DNA from: JACDER01 sp963842575
GTDB lineage: Bacteria > Actinomycetota > Thermoleophilia > Gaiellales > Gaiellaceae
Reading direction: 5' to 3'
Length of the DNA stretch: 64,000 bases
Assembly (NCBI GenBank): GCA_963842575.1
Contig: CAWJGS010000010.1
Span: 186,001 to 250,000, forward strand
Shown: piece after piece, positions 41,525-50,993 of the stretch
Layout: each line of letters opens with the position of its first letter
Position numbering within the stretch: the stretch's first letter is position 1
The notes under the pieces: model-generated
Seen by the model: only the letters and a program-made list of their open reading frames with translations
The model's database searches: none
Told to the model about the DNA's origin: nothing
Translations under genes and position numbers: made by a program

Positions 41525-44122
41525 CTAGCCGCCGACGGCGACCGCTTCGACGCCTGACTCCTTGAGCGCCGCCTGCGCCGCGGCCAGACGGGCCAGCGGC
41601 ACGCGGTACGGCGAGCAGGACACATAGTCGAGCCCGAGCTCGTGGCAGAAGGCGATCGACTGCGGGTCGCCGCCGTGCTCGCCGCAGATCCCGAGCTTGA
41701 TGTCCTCCTTGACCTCTCTCCCCCGCTCCACGGCGATCCGCATGAGGTCGCCGACACCCTCGAGGTCGAGCGTCTCGAACGGGTTCCGCTCGAGGATGCC
41801 GTCCTCCAGGTAGAAGGTGAGGAACTTGCCCTCGGCGTCGTCGCGCGAGAACCCGAGCGCCGTCTGGGTGAGGTCGTTCGTCCCGAAGGAGAAGAAGTCG
41901 GCGTGCTGCGCGATCTCGTCCGCGCGGACGCAGGCGCGCGGGAGCTCGATCATCGTCCCGCACAGGTACTCGCCGGCGCCCTCCTCTTCGGCGACGCTCT
42001 CGGTGAGCTCGCGCAGCCGTGAGAGCTCCTCCGAGAAGCCGACGAGCGGATGCATGATCTCGACGAGCGGCGCGTCGCCGCTTCGCTTCTCCACCGCGAG
42101 GGCCGCGCGGACGATCGCACGTACCTGCATCTCGTAGATCTCCGGGTACATGAGCCCGAGCCGGCAGCCGCGCGTCCCCAGCATCGGGTTCGACTCCTGA
42201 AGCGCGCGGATGCGCTTCCGCACCGCCTCGTCGGCGGCTTCGTCCAGCGAAGGGAGGAACTCGTGGAGCGGCGGGTCGAGCAGGCGGATCGTGACCGGCA
42301 GGCCCGCCATCGCCTCGAAGATCCCCTCGAAGTCGGACTGCTGGAGCGGCAGGAGCTTGTCGAGCGCGGCGCGTCTGGAGCCCTCGTCCGTGGCCATGAT
42401 CATCTCGCGGACGAGCGGGAGCCGGCCCTCGGCCATGAACATGTGCTCGGTCCGGCAGAGGCCGATCCCCTGCGCCCCGAACTCGCGAGCCTTGGCCGCG
42501 TCGTCCGGGGTGTCGGCGTTCGCCCGCACCTTCAGGCGGCGCAGCTCGTCCGCCCACTCGAGCACGGTGCCGAAGTCCTCGTTGATCTGCGGGGGGACGA
42601 GGTCGACGGGGCCGATGATCACCCGTCCGGTTCCTCCGTCGATCGTGATCACGTCCCCCTCGGAGACCTCGTGCCCGCCGATCTGGGCCGTCTTCGCGCG
42701 CGTGTCGATCGTGAGGTCCTCGCAGCCGGCGACACAGGGCTTGCCCATGCCGCGCGCGACCACTGCCGCGTGCGAGGTCATCCCACCGTGCGCGGTCAGG
42801 ATCCCGGCCGCCTCGATGAGCCCGTGGATGTCGTCGGGCGTCGTCTCCCAGCGAACGAGGATGACCTTCTCACCGGCCTTGCCGCGCTCGGCTGCCGTGT
42901 CGGCGTCGAATACAACCTCGCCGGACGCGGCGCCGGGCGAGGCGTTCAGGCCCTTGGCGGCGACCTCGTACTGCGCGTTCGGGTCGAGCATCGGATGAAG
43001 CAACTGGTCGAGCTGGCGTGGATCGATGCGCGCGACGGCTTCCTCACGCGAGATCAGGCTCTCGTCGACCATGTCCACTGCGGCCTTGAGCGCGGCGGCG
43101 GCCGTCCGCTTCGCCGAGCGCGTCTGAAGGAGGTAGAGCTTGCCGTCCTCCACCGTGAACTCGATGTCCTGCATGTCGCGGTAGTGCTCCTCGAGGTTCT
43201 GGATCGTCTCCATCAGCTCGTCGAAGGCCGCGGGCATGCGCTTCTTCATCGCTTCGAGCGGCTCCGGCGTGCGGATGCCGGCTACAACGTCCTCGCCCTG
43301 CGCGTTGGCGAGGAACTCGCCGTACAGGCCGCGTTCGCCGGTGGCCGGGTCGCGCGTGAAGAGGACACCGGTGCCCGAGTTCTCGCCGCTGTTTCCGAAC
43401 ACCATCTGGACGACGTTGACCGCGGTGCCGAGATCGTGGGGGATGCCCTGCGCGGCGCGATAGACCTGCGCGCGCGGCGTGTCCCACGACTCGAAGACGG
43501 CGCGCACGGCGCGGCTCAGCTGCTCACGCGCGTCGGCGGGAAAGCCTTCGCCGGTCTCCGACCGGTAGAGCTCCCTGAAGGTCTCGACGAGGCCGGCGAG
43601 GTCGTCCCCGTCCAGGTCCACGTCCTGTCTCGCACCGCGCTGCTTCTTGAGGTCGCCCAGCGCCTGCTCGAAGCGGTAGGCGTCGATCCCGTCCACGACC
43701 TCGCCGTACATCTGGATCAGCCGACGGTACGAGTCGTAGGCGAAGCGCTTGTTTCCGGTAACGGACGCCACGCCGGCCGCGGCCTCGTCGTTCAGGCCGA
43801 GGTTGAGGATCGTGTCCATCATCCCGGGCATCGAGACCGCGGCGCCCGAGCGGACGGAGACCAGGAGCGGATCATGCGGATCGCCGAAGCGCTTCCCGGT
43901 CCTTTCCTCGAGCGTCGCCAGGTGCTCGGCGATCTCCTCCTCGAGACCGTCCGGGAACCGCCCTCCCTTCGCCCAGTAGGCGCGGCAGGCCTCGGTCGTG
44001 ATCGTGAAACCGGCGGGTACGGGGACGCCGAACTGCGTCATCTCCGCCAGCCCGACCCCCTTGCCTCCGAGCAGCTCTCGCCCGCCCTCGGCCTGCTGGT
44101 CGAAGTCGTAGACGTATCTCAC
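41525..44122 (-). CDS. ppdK: Pyruvate, phosphate dikinase
   Basis: An 865-residue enzyme that interconverts pyruvate + ATP + Pi with PEP + AMP + PPi. The N-terminal ATP-grasp part starts VRYVYDFDQQAEGGRELLGG. GGMTSHAAVVARGMGKPC carries the phosphorylated His and the regulated Thr next to it. The TIM barrel (RLLDPPLHEFLP, LGTRGCRLGLMYPEIY) carries the PEP site. GTG 44122 is chosen since the upstream 43 codons are non-homologous. Its regulator gene ppsR lies at 50990. Confidence 0.94.
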   Translation of the reverse strand: MRYVYDFDQQAEGGRELLGGKGVGLAEMTQFGVPVPAGFTITTEACRAYWAKGGRFPDGLEEEIAEHLATLEERTGKRFGDPHDPLLVSVRSGAAVSMPGMMDTILNLGLNDEAAAGVASVTGNKRFAYDSYRRLIQMYGEVVDGIDAYRFEQALGDLKKQRGARQDVDLDGDDLAGLVETFRELYRSETGEGFPADAREQLSRAVRAVFESWDTPRAQVYRAAQGIPHDLGTAVNVVQMVFGNSGENSGTGVLFTRDPATGERGLYGEFLANAQGEDVVAGIRTPEPLEAMKKRMPAAFDELMETIQNLEEHYRDMQDIEFTVEDGKLYLLQTRSAKRTAAAALKAAVDMVDESLISREEAVARIDPRQLDQLLHPMLDPNAQYEVAAKGLNASPGAASGEVVFDADTAAERGKAGEKVILVRWETTPDDIHGLIEAAGILTAHGGMTSHAAVVARGMGKPCVAGCEDLTIDTRAKTAQIGGHEVSEGDVITIDGGTGRVIIGPVDLVPPQINEDFGTVLEWADELRRLKVRANADTPDDAAKAREFGAQGIGLCRTEHMFMAEGRLPLVREMIMATDEGSRRAALDKLLPLQQSDFEGIFEAMAGLPVTIRLLDPPLHEFLPSLDEAADEAVRKRIRALQESNPMLGTRGCRLGLMYPEIYEMQVRAIVRAALAVEKRSGDAPLVEIMHPLVGFSEELSRLRELTESVAEEEGAGEYLCGTMIELPRACVRADEIAQHADFFSFGTNDLTQTALGFSRDDAEGKFLTFYLEDGILERNPFETLDLEGVGDLMRIAVERGREVKEDIKLGICGEHGGDPQSIAFCHELGLDYVSCSPYRVPLARLAAAQAALKESGVEAVAVGG

Positions 44123-44151
44123 TGGGCGAATCTTGTCATTTGCGGCGCCAA

Positions 44152-44157
44152 TACACT
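44152..44157 (+). promoter_or_regulatory. -10 element of the first methyltransferase (leaderless type)
   Basis: TACACT, 6 nt (cgcttt), GTG 44164. On the other strand AAGATT lies 6 nt before the ppdK GTG, a weaker match. The gap between the two starts is 41 nt. Confidence 0.45.
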
Positions 44158-44163
44158 CGCTTT

Positions 44164-44880
44164 GTGGAGTTGCGGGAGTTCTGGGACGGTCAGGCCGAGG
44201 CCTGGGGACGGTTCGCCAGGACGCCGGGACACGATGTCTATCACGAGGCATTCAACTTCCCGGCGTTCCTCTCGCTCGTCCCTCCGCCGGGGCGGAGGAC
44301 GCTCGATCTCGGGTGCGGGGAGGGCCGCGTGGGAGCCGAGCTCACGCGCCGCGGGCATACCGTCGTCGGCGTGGACGCTTCGCCGGCGATGGTGGCGATG
44401 GCACGCGAGCGGCACGAGGCGTTTGTCGCCGACGCGGGCGCGTTGCCCTTCGAGGACGGCTCCTTCGACCTCGTCGTCGCCTACATGTCGGTGATGAACC
44501 TGGACGACCCGGAGACGGGCGTTCGGGAGGCCGCGCGGGTGCTCGAGCCGGGCGGTCGGTTGTGCGTCGCCGTGACGCATCCGTTCGGGCTCGTGGGGCG
44601 GTTCGTCTCGGAGGAGCCGGACGCCGCCTACGTGATCGAGGGCTCGTACTTCGAGCCCGAGGATCGGGTGTGGGAGTCGGATCGGGCTGGGATTCGCTTC
44701 GTCTTCCACGACAGGCCGCTGCCGCTCGAGCGGCTGTTCGGCGCGTTCGAGCAGGCAGGGCTGTGGGTCGAGACCCTGCGCGAGCCCCGGCCGTCCGAGA
44801 CGTTCGTCCGCGAGCACGAGCTCTCCGCGCGCAGGCAGCGCGTCCCGCTCTTTCTCCATCTGCGCGCGGTGAAGCCGTGA
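44164..44880 (+). CDS. Class I SAM-dependent methyltransferase
   Basis: The 238 residues have the Rossmann motif RTLDLGCGEGRVGAELTRRG, motif II VVGVDASPAMVAMA, and FEDGSFDLVVAYMSVMNLDD plus AARVLEPGGRLCVAVTHPFG. The substrate is unknown. It is clearly paralogous to the next gene (shared ARTPGHD opening), and its stop overlaps that gene's GTG, so a tandem duplication is likely. Confidence 0.85.
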   Translation: MELREFWDGQAEAWGRFARTPGHDVYHEAFNFPAFLSLVPPPGRRTLDLGCGEGRVGAELTRRGHTVVGVDASPAMVAMARERHEAFVADAGALPFEDGSFDLVVAYMSVMNLDDPETGVREAARVLEPGGRLCVAVTHPFGLVGRFVSEEPDAAYVIEGSYFEPEDRVWESDRAGIRFVFHDRPLPLERLFGAFEQAGLWVETLREPRPSETFVREHELSARRQRVPLFLHLRAVKP

Positions 44881-45603
44881 GCTGGGAGGAAGAGGCGCGA
44901 GGCTGGATCGCCTGGGCGCGGACGCCCGGGCACGACGCCTACTGGGACTACTCGCCACGCTTCTTCGAGCTCGTGCCGCCTGCCGGACGGAGCGACGCTC
45001 GAGCTCGGCTGCGGCGAAGGGCGGGTGGCGCGCGACCTGCAGGATCGCGGTCATCGCGTCACCGGCGTCGACTCCTCGCCGACGCTCCTGGACGCCGCCT
45101 CGTCGGCAGATCCCGACGGCGAGTACGTCCTGGCGGACGCCGCGTCCCTGCCGTTCTCGGACGCGACCTTCGATCTGGTCGTCGCTTACAACTCGCTGAT
45201 GGACATCGACGACATGGCCGGCGCGGTGCGAGAGGCCGCCCGCGTGCTGCGGCCGGGCGGCCGCTTCTGCGTCTGCATCACGCACCCGTTCGCGGACGCC
45301 GGGCGGTTCCGTGCGCGCGAGGCCGATGCGCCGTTCGTGGTCAGCGGGTCGTACTTCGGGCGCCGCCGTTTCGACGAGACGTTCGAGCGCGACGGTCTGA
45401 GCATGAGGTTCCGCGGCTGGTGCTATCCGCTCGAGGAGTACTGGCGAGCGTTCGAGGACGCAGGGTTCGCCGTGGAACTGGTGCGGGAGCCGCGTCAGCT
45501 CGACGAAGCAGTGGCCGCGGATCCGTCTGAGGCTCGCTGGCAGCGCGTCCCGATGTTCCTTTTCCTGCGGCTTCGCAAGCTGCGAGATCGCCCGCCTACG
45601 TAG
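44877..45603 (+). CDS. Class I SAM-dependent methyltransferase, paralogue, one frameshift
   Basis: It starts VSWEEEARGWIAWARTPGHD at GTG 44877 (GTGA overlap). One base is missing near 45000, before TLELGCGEGRVARDLQDRG. Afterwards FSDATFDLVVAYNSLMDIDD and VLRPGGRFCVCITHPFADA mirror the upstream gene. Length would be about 242 residues. Two hairpins follow. Confidence 0.83.
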
Positions 45604-45608
45604 CCACG

Positions 45609-45625
45609 CCCCACCCTGGGTGGGG
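45609..45625 (+). terminator. Short hairpin after the methyltransferase pair
   Basis: CCCCACC pairs with GGTGGGG around a 3-nt loop, starting 5 nt after the stop codon. Confidence 0.5.
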
Positions 45626-45774
45626 AGTCGAGGAACCACCCGCCGCCCGCGGCGAGCGTATCCCGCCGGAGCGGCGACTGGCGCGCGAGAGAGCGACGAT
45701 TGTGCGCCGAGTTCCGCACCGCGGTGAGCCGAGCTCCGAGACGCTCCGGAGGCGGCCGCGCTGCGGAGGAGGAG

Positions 45775-45805
45775 GACCGGCGCCGCTGCGGCTGCGGCGC
45801 CGGTC
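45775..45805. terminator. Bidirectional hairpin between convergent genes
   Basis: A 12-bp perfect stem, GACCGGCGCCGC at 45775-45786 with GCGGCGCCGGTC at 45794-45805 (7-nt loop), lies 13 nt beyond the BNR gene stop. It can serve transcripts from both sides. Confidence 0.6.
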
Positions 45806-45818
45806 CAGACCGAGACCC

Positions 45819-48800
45819 CTAGCTCGGCTCCGCGGTCACGGCAACGTCGTCGACCCACCAGCCCTGGTGAACCGGGTCGGATACCGACCCGTCTGACTGG
45901 AAGTGGAAGCGCAGCCGTATCGTCTGCCCGGCGGCGGAATCCGGGAGCGGGATCGTCGATTGGGAGTAGGCCAGCTCCGTTCCCTCGTAGCGGTTGCCGA
46001 CGCTCGCGAACGAGCTGCCGTTCGTCGACATGAGAACCTGGCCGAAGTCGCACGGACAGCCCGAGCCGCCGTTCGTGTCGCTCTCGCTGTCGTGCTTCTG
46101 CCAGAACGCGAGCCTGATCGTGTTCGACCCTGCCGGGACGCTGATCGGCGGGCTCGTCAGGTTGATCCCGCAGTTGTCGCCGTAGGGATGGGTCGTCCAC
46201 GAGTTGCTCGGAGAATGTGCGTCGCCGGCCGTTGAGTCCTTCGTCCAGGCGCACGTTGCCGTGCCCCCGGCCGTCGTCCACGGCTTCGCCGTCTCGAAGT
46301 CGTCGGAGAAGAGCGTCACCTGAGTGTTCGACACGGTCGGAAGCGGAAGGGCCCACGCGCCGCGCGAGCGCGTGAAGATCGCAAGAGTCGTCGCGCCGCG
46401 ATCGACGGACATATCCCAGACCATCACGCGCGGCAGGCCCGTGTAGCTCTTCCAGGAGGGCGATGCAGCCGTGATGTTGTCCGTGTAGAAGAGGCCCCAG
46501 TCGGTGCCGGCGAAGACCTGCTTCGGGATGTTCGGGTTGACCGAAACCGAGTTGACCGGGATGTTCGGCAGGTTTCCGGACTTGTTCACCCACGTGAACG
46601 AGCTGCAGAACGTCGTGCACGTGACCTGGAAGAGATGGCCGGGCTGGCTCGGCGTGTTTCCGTTGAAGCCGCCGACGCCTGCGTACCCGACAAGCGGGTT
46701 CTGCGGGCTGATGGCGACGTCCTGGATCGGCCGGTTCGGCAGGACTGCGTTTCCGCCGGTGAGGTTGACCCAGGTCGCAGTGTTCGCCGTGCCCGTGCCG
46801 AGGCCGAACCCGTACTGCACGTTCCCGTCGTTCGTGCCGACGATCGCGTTGCCGTTCGTCGTCGGCGCGTAGCTGAGCTGGTTGATGAACGACCGGTCGG
46901 CCAGCGTCCCCTTCGTCAGGTCGGGACTGTTCGGATACCAGCTGCTCGCCCCGTCGATCGACTCCCAGACGCGATACGACCCGGCGATCATGTGGTCGCA
47001 CGTCGGCGTCGGACACGCGAACTTGTCGATCTCGTACGGGAAGATGAACGAGAGACGTTCACCCGCCCAGCCGCCCGCGACCGAGGTATACGGGCCTTGC
47101 GGCCCCGTCGTCGACCGCTGCAGCGCGCCGTTCTGACTCTCCATGAAGACACGCTGTCCCTGCTTCGGCTCGATGCGGGCGTAGAACCCGTCGCCGCCGA
47201 TCCGCTGCGACCACTGGCAACCGAGTGCGGGGCACGTGGAGCCGCCGGCGAACTGGTAGAAGGACGAGCCGTTGTCCTGCGCGCCCCCCACGATGAACGG
47301 GTTCGTGCTCGTGCCGAAGTTCGCGCTGATGTCGCCGCCGTAGAACTCGATCGTGTTCATCGTCAGGTTGACGTCCTTGAACGTCGGCGGGTTGAGGATC
47401 GCCGTCGGTGTGCCTTGCGGCGCATTGATCGCGTTGTTGGAGACGTAGATCCCGCCGTCGTTTCCGGCGAGCAGGTTGGTCGAGGATCCAGGCTGGTACG
47501 CGAGCACGTGGTTGTCCACGTGCACCGGCGCGGCGATCAGCCCGCTGTGGTAGCCGCAGCTGATATCGGTGAGTGTCTGGCCCCCGTCCGTCGACTTCCA
47601 GATGTCGATCGCGTCCATGAAGACGGCGTTCGGATTGTTCGGATCGACGGCGAGGCCCATGTCGTACCACATCTGCGGCGTGTCCTCACCGCACGGGCCG
47701 GCCGTCGTCGTACCCTCGATGAAGCTGAGGGTCGTGTGGCTCGCGACCTGGGTCCAGGTCGTTCCTCCGTTGGCGGTGCGCCAGAGGCCGAGGAAGCAGC
47801 CCCGGCTCGTCGTCTCGCCGAGAACCTGCAACGCGCCGCACGCCGGTTGCGGATCGATCGACTGCACCTCGGCGTACATCACGTTCGGGTTGCTCGGCGC
47901 GATCGCCATCTCGATCCGGCCGAGCTTGTTCGCGGTCGGAGCGCACGTCGTCGTCATGTCCCCGATCGGCGGGTTGCACGCCACGCCGCCCGCGGTGCCG
48001 GCCGGCCATCCGCTGGTCAGTGCCGTCCAGTTCGACACGGCGGGACACCCGCTCGCGGGCATCGAGTTGAGAACGTAGACGCCGTTCGCCCCGTTCTTGC
48101 CCAGGTTCTGCTGGACCGTCGTCGCGAAGCCGCGGGCGCCGACCGCCGCGAAGACCTTCGTCGTCGACCCTGTGTCCCGCAGGATGAGATCGGTGATGTC
48201 CTGCCGCTGGCTCGAGAAGTTGTTGGTCTTGCAGGCGCTGCTCCAGTGCACGCCTGCGTCGTAGGAGAAGAAGACGCCCGTCTTCGTCCCCGCCACGAGC
48301 TTGTTGCTGTCGTTCGGGTCGACCCGGATCTTCGTAACCGCCTGGTACTGCGGGTACGTGCCCCCGGTGGAGGGCGGGTAGACGGGAGCGAACGTGCCCG
48401 TGGCAAGCGCCTGCCACGTCGCACCGGCGTCGGTGCTCTTCAGTATCCCGGCGCTGCCGAAGGCAAACGAGCCGAAGCTGATGTCCCCCGTGGCCGCATA
48501 GACCGTGTTGTGGTTGTTCGGATCGACGGTGACGTCGTCGACGGCCGTCGTGGCCCCCGTGATCTTGTCGGTCGTCACCTGCCACGTCGTCGCCGGGCTA
48601 CAGCAGTTGGTCGTCTTCCAGATCCCGCCGCCGTCCTGTGCGATGTAGGCGATGTTCGTCTGAGCCGGATCGAACGCGATCGCGCTCACGCGGCCGGAGA
48701 CGAGACCGAAGGTGAAGCACGGAGGCTGGCAGCCGGAGCTTGCCTGCGGCTGCGGCCCGAGTGGCCGGGCCGCGGCGAGAGCGGCCGCCGCCTGTGTCTT

Positions 48801-49145
48801 TGCCCGGCCGGATGCAAAGCCGGGCCGGCCCCGCCAGGGCCGGTAAAACCCTTTCGGAACGCCTGCCTTCACGCGCTTCAGCTGTCGTGCCGCCGCGTTC
48901 ACCCAGTTCTGGTTGAACCTCCCCGTTGGATAGGTGAGCCGGGTCTGCCAGTACTGCTCGACCGCTGTCAGCGAGGCCTCGCCTGCTTCTCCCACCTGCC
49001 CGGGCGTCGCGAGCGCGTTCCGGAGCGCCGCCTTCGAATGTGCGCTCCCTCCCTCGTTGAACGAGCGTGCCGCGAACCCACCTGCAACGGCGAGCACCGC
49101 CACGATTACCAATGCCGCGACTCGCGCCCGGCGTAGATGCGTCAT
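45819..49145 (-). CDS. Large secreted BNR/Asp-box beta-propeller protein
   Basis: The 1108 residues start with a signal or anchor helix (RVAALVIVAVLAVAGGFAAR). A low-complexity Ala/Arg region follows, then a long sialidase/VPS10-like propeller with Asp boxes (STDAGATW, SYDAGVHW, TANGGTTW, STDGGQTL). The last 160 residues form a jelly-roll-like module with paired Cys (CAWTKDSTAGDAHS...WWVDDVAVTAE). No sialidase Arg triad could be identified. Carbohydrate or protein binding outside the cell is inferred. It has a good Shine-Dalgarno (GGGAGG) and its own promoter. Confidence 0.82.
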   Translation of the reverse strand: MTHLRRARVAALVIVAVLAVAGGFAARSFNEGGSAHSKAALRNALATPGQVGEAGEASLTAVEQYWQTRLTYPTGRFNQNWVNAAARQLKRVKAGVPKGFYRPWRGRPGFASGRAKTQAAAALAAARPLGPQPQASSGCQPPCFTFGLVSGRVSAIAFDPAQTNIAYIAQDGGGIWKTTNCCSPATTWQVTTDKITGATTAVDDVTVDPNNHNTVYAATGDISFGSFAFGSAGILKSTDAGATWQALATGTFAPVYPPSTGGTYPQYQAVTKIRVDPNDSNKLVAGTKTGVFFSYDAGVHWSSACKTNNFSSQRQDITDLILRDTGSTTKVFAAVGARGFATTVQQNLGKNGANGVYVLNSMPASGCPAVSNWTALTSGWPAGTAGGVACNPPIGDMTTTCAPTANKLGRIEMAIAPSNPNVMYAEVQSIDPQPACGALQVLGETTSRGCFLGLWRTANGGTTWTQVASHTTLSFIEGTTTAGPCGEDTPQMWYDMGLAVDPNNPNAVFMDAIDIWKSTDGGQTLTDISCGYHSGLIAAPVHVDNHVLAYQPGSSTNLLAGNDGGIYVSNNAINAPQGTPTAILNPPTFKDVNLTMNTIEFYGGDISANFGTSTNPFIVGGAQDNGSSFYQFAGGSTCPALGCQWSQRIGGDGFYARIEPKQGQRVFMESQNGALQRSTTGPQGPYTSVAGGWAGERLSFIFPYEIDKFACPTPTCDHMIAGSYRVWESIDGASSWYPNSPDLTKGTLADRSFINQLSYAPTTNGNAIVGTNDGNVQYGFGLGTGTANTATWVNLTGGNAVLPNRPIQDVAISPQNPLVGYAGVGGFNGNTPSQPGHLFQVTCTTFCSSFTWVNKSGNLPNIPVNSVSVNPNIPKQVFAGTDWGLFYTDNITAASPSWKSYTGLPRVMVWDMSVDRGATTLAIFTRSRGAWALPLPTVSNTQVTLFSDDFETAKPWTTAGGTATCAWTKDSTAGDAHSPSNSWTTHPYGDNCGINLTSPPISVPAGSNTIRLAFWQKHDSESDTNGGSGCPCDFGQVLMSTNGSSFASVGNRYEGTELAYSQSTIPLPDSAAGQTIRLRFHFQSDGSVSDPVHQGWWVDDVAVTAEPS

Positions 49146-49200
49146 TTCTGCGTCCTCCCTTCGTGCCGCAAATCCCGCGAAGCCGCGGTCGTGTAGCCGG

Positions 49201-49260
49201 TACATAACGGCACCTTGGAGCAGGTGTCAATTGACTTCGCTAGATTGACCGTTCAGTCAA
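49201..49260 (-). promoter_or_regulatory. Classical promoter and palindromic operator of the BNR gene
   Basis: On the minus strand TTGACA (49230-49225) and TATGTA (49206-49201) are spaced by 18 nt, giving a leader of about 50 nt. GTCAATTGAC (49226-49235) overlaps the -35, and TTGAC-N6-GTCAA (49245-49260) lies just upstream. Two such palindromes look like an operator for a dimeric, TetR-like repressor; the regulator is not identified. Confidence 0.55.
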
Positions 49261-49326
49261 CAGCAGGTTTGGACAAATCCTCCGCGAAAAGCGGGCGAAA
49301 ACTCTCTTTCGGGATTTCTTGAGTAT

Positions 49327-50823
49327 TCAGGCGGCCGCGCCGGTGAGCTCTCCGACCTTGTCCCTCAGGTAGCCGAGGTACGGGCCGGCGTCGAGTGGCG
49401 CACCGGCCACTCGCTGCAGCGTTTCCTGCGGGGTGAACTTGCGCCCGTAGCGGTGGAGGTTGTCGCGGAGCCATTCGCGCAGGGGCCCGAACTCCCCCTG
49501 CTCGAACTGCTCGTCGAGGTTCGGGATCGCGTCCCGCACCCTTTGCCAGATCTGGAGCGACATCACGTTGCCGAGCGAGTACGTGGGGAAGTAGCCGAGC
49601 CCGCCTCCCGACCAGTGCACGTCCTGGAGGACGCCGCGCCGATCGTCGGGGACGTCGATCCCGAGGTACTCCTTGATCTTCGCGTTCCATGCCTCGGGCA
49701 CGTCCGCCAGCGCGATCGCCTCGGTGACGATCTCCTGCTCCAGCTCGAAGCGGAGGATGACGTGCATGTTGTAGGTGACCTGATCGGCGTCGACGCGGAT
49801 GAACGTCGGCTCGATCTTGTTCACGGCGCGGTAAAAGTCCTCCACCTCGACCGACCCGAGCTGCGCCGGGAAGGCCTTCTGCAGCCGCGGGTAGAACCAG
49901 CGCAGGAATGGGAGGCTGCGGCCGACGAGGTTCTCCCACATGCGGGACTGCGACTCGTGCAGCCCGAGCGAGACGCCGCCGCAGAGCGGCGTACGTTCGA
50001 GCGCCGGGTCGACCTGGCGCTCGTACAGGCCGTGGCCGAACTCGTGCATGGTCGAGAAGAGCGACTCGAGCCCGTCGTCGGCGTAGCGCGTCGTGATCCG
50101 GATGTCCGTCGTCCCGAACGAGTACGCCGCCGGGTGCACGATCTCGTCGAAGCGCCAGTACTTCTCGTCCCAGCCGAAGTGCTGGAGGATGATCGCGTTC
50201 AGCTCGCGCTGCTGGTCGATCTCGAAGGTCGTCTTCAGGAACGAGTCGTCCACCGGGTTGGCCGCGGCCTCTTCGATGAGCGGTGGCAGCTCCTGCTTGA
50301 GCTGGTCGAAGACCTCCGCGACCTCGGACGTCTTCATTCCCTCCTCGTAGTCGTCGAGCAGGATGTCGTAGGGGTCTCCGTCGAAGCACGCGATGTAGCG
50401 CTTCTTGAGCTCCACGTTGCGCTCGAGGTACGGCAGGAACGCCTTGAAGTCCGAGTTCTCCCGCGCCTCCACCCACACAGGCAGCGCCTCGGCCGCCGTG
50501 TGCGCCATTTCGCCGAGGAGCTCGGTCGGCACCTTCCGGGCCTTCTCCCAGTCGCGGCGCGTGACGCGGATCAGGCTGGCCTCGTCCGAGTCGGGATCGA
50601 GGCTGTCCTCGTACGAGCTGAGGTCGTCGAGGAGGTGTCCGATCTCGGGTGAGGTGAACCTCTCGTGGACGAGTCGTTCGAGCGTCGCCGACTCCTCCGC
50701 ACGCAGGGCGGCCGCTCCGGCCGGCATCAGCGCCTGCTGATCCCAATCCAGGTAGGAGGACACTCGCGCGAGGTCGACGACCTCACCGAGTCGGCGCTTC
50801 AGCTCATCGAACTTCTCGTTCAC
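49327..50823 (-). CDS. Thermostable carboxypeptidase 1 (M32 family)
   Basis: A 498-residue zinc metallocarboxypeptidase. The HEXXH motif is STMHEFGHGLYE near residue 265, with the third ligand Glu in LGLHESQSRMWENLVGRS; DIRITTRYADDG and YNMHVILRFELEQ are family boxes. It removes C-terminal residues from peptides, probably in the cytosol. GTG 50823 has GAAAGGAG 5 nt upstream and overlaps the small TM gene stop (GTGA). Confidence 0.92.
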   Translation of the reverse strand: MNEKFDELKRRLGEVVDLARVSSYLDWDQQALMPAGAAALRAEESATLERLVHERFTSPEIGHLLDDLSSYEDSLDPDSDEASLIRVTRRDWEKARKVPTELLGEMAHTAAEALPVWVEARENSDFKAFLPYLERNVELKKRYIACFDGDPYDILLDDYEEGMKTSEVAEVFDQLKQELPPLIEEAAANPVDDSFLKTTFEIDQQRELNAIILQHFGWDEKYWRFDEIVHPAAYSFGTTDIRITTRYADDGLESLFSTMHEFGHGLYERQVDPALERTPLCGGVSLGLHESQSRMWENLVGRSLPFLRWFYPRLQKAFPAQLGSVEVEDFYRAVNKIEPTFIRVDADQVTYNMHVILRFELEQEIVTEAIALADVPEAWNAKIKEYLGIDVPDDRRGVLQDVHWSGGGLGYFPTYSLGNVMSLQIWQRVRDAIPNLDEQFEQGEFGPLREWLRDNLHRYGRKFTPQETLQRVAGAPLDAGPYLGYLRDKVGELTGAAA

Positions 50824-50993
50824 GATTCTCCTTTCAGGCCGCGCGCCCGCCGGTCGGCGAGCCACCCGGCGAGTCGCAACCCAAGCCAGATCGGGGTCAA
50901 GAGGACGTAGAAGAGCGTAATACCGATTCCGAGCGCGATGATCCAGGTGCCCCAGCGCCAGAGCGGCACCGGCTCCTTCGGCGCCGTGCTCAG
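50820..50993 (-). CDS. Small single-pass membrane protein
   Basis: The product has up to 57 residues, with one hydrophobic helix (TWIIALGIGITLFYVLLTPI) and a basic C-terminus (LADRRARGLKGES). The frame overlaps the ppsR stop at its CTG start (50993) and the M32 GTG at its stop, both by about 4 nt, which supports a real gene. GTG 50969, with AAGGAG just upstream, would give 49 residues instead. Function is unknown. Confidence 0.6.
   Translation of the reverse strand: MSTAPKEPVPLWRWGTWIIALGIGITLFYVLLTPIWLGLRLAGWLADRRARGLKGES

Noticed and set aside
44119..47016. 965-residue - strand ORF across the methyltransferases and BNR gene
   Set aside because: Its composition is Arg/His-rich without homology, and it overlaps two clear methyltransferases and the better-supported BNR frame.
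46635..49136. 833-residue + strand ORF opposite the BNR gene
   Set aside because: Antisense shadow; no start signal or recognisable motif.
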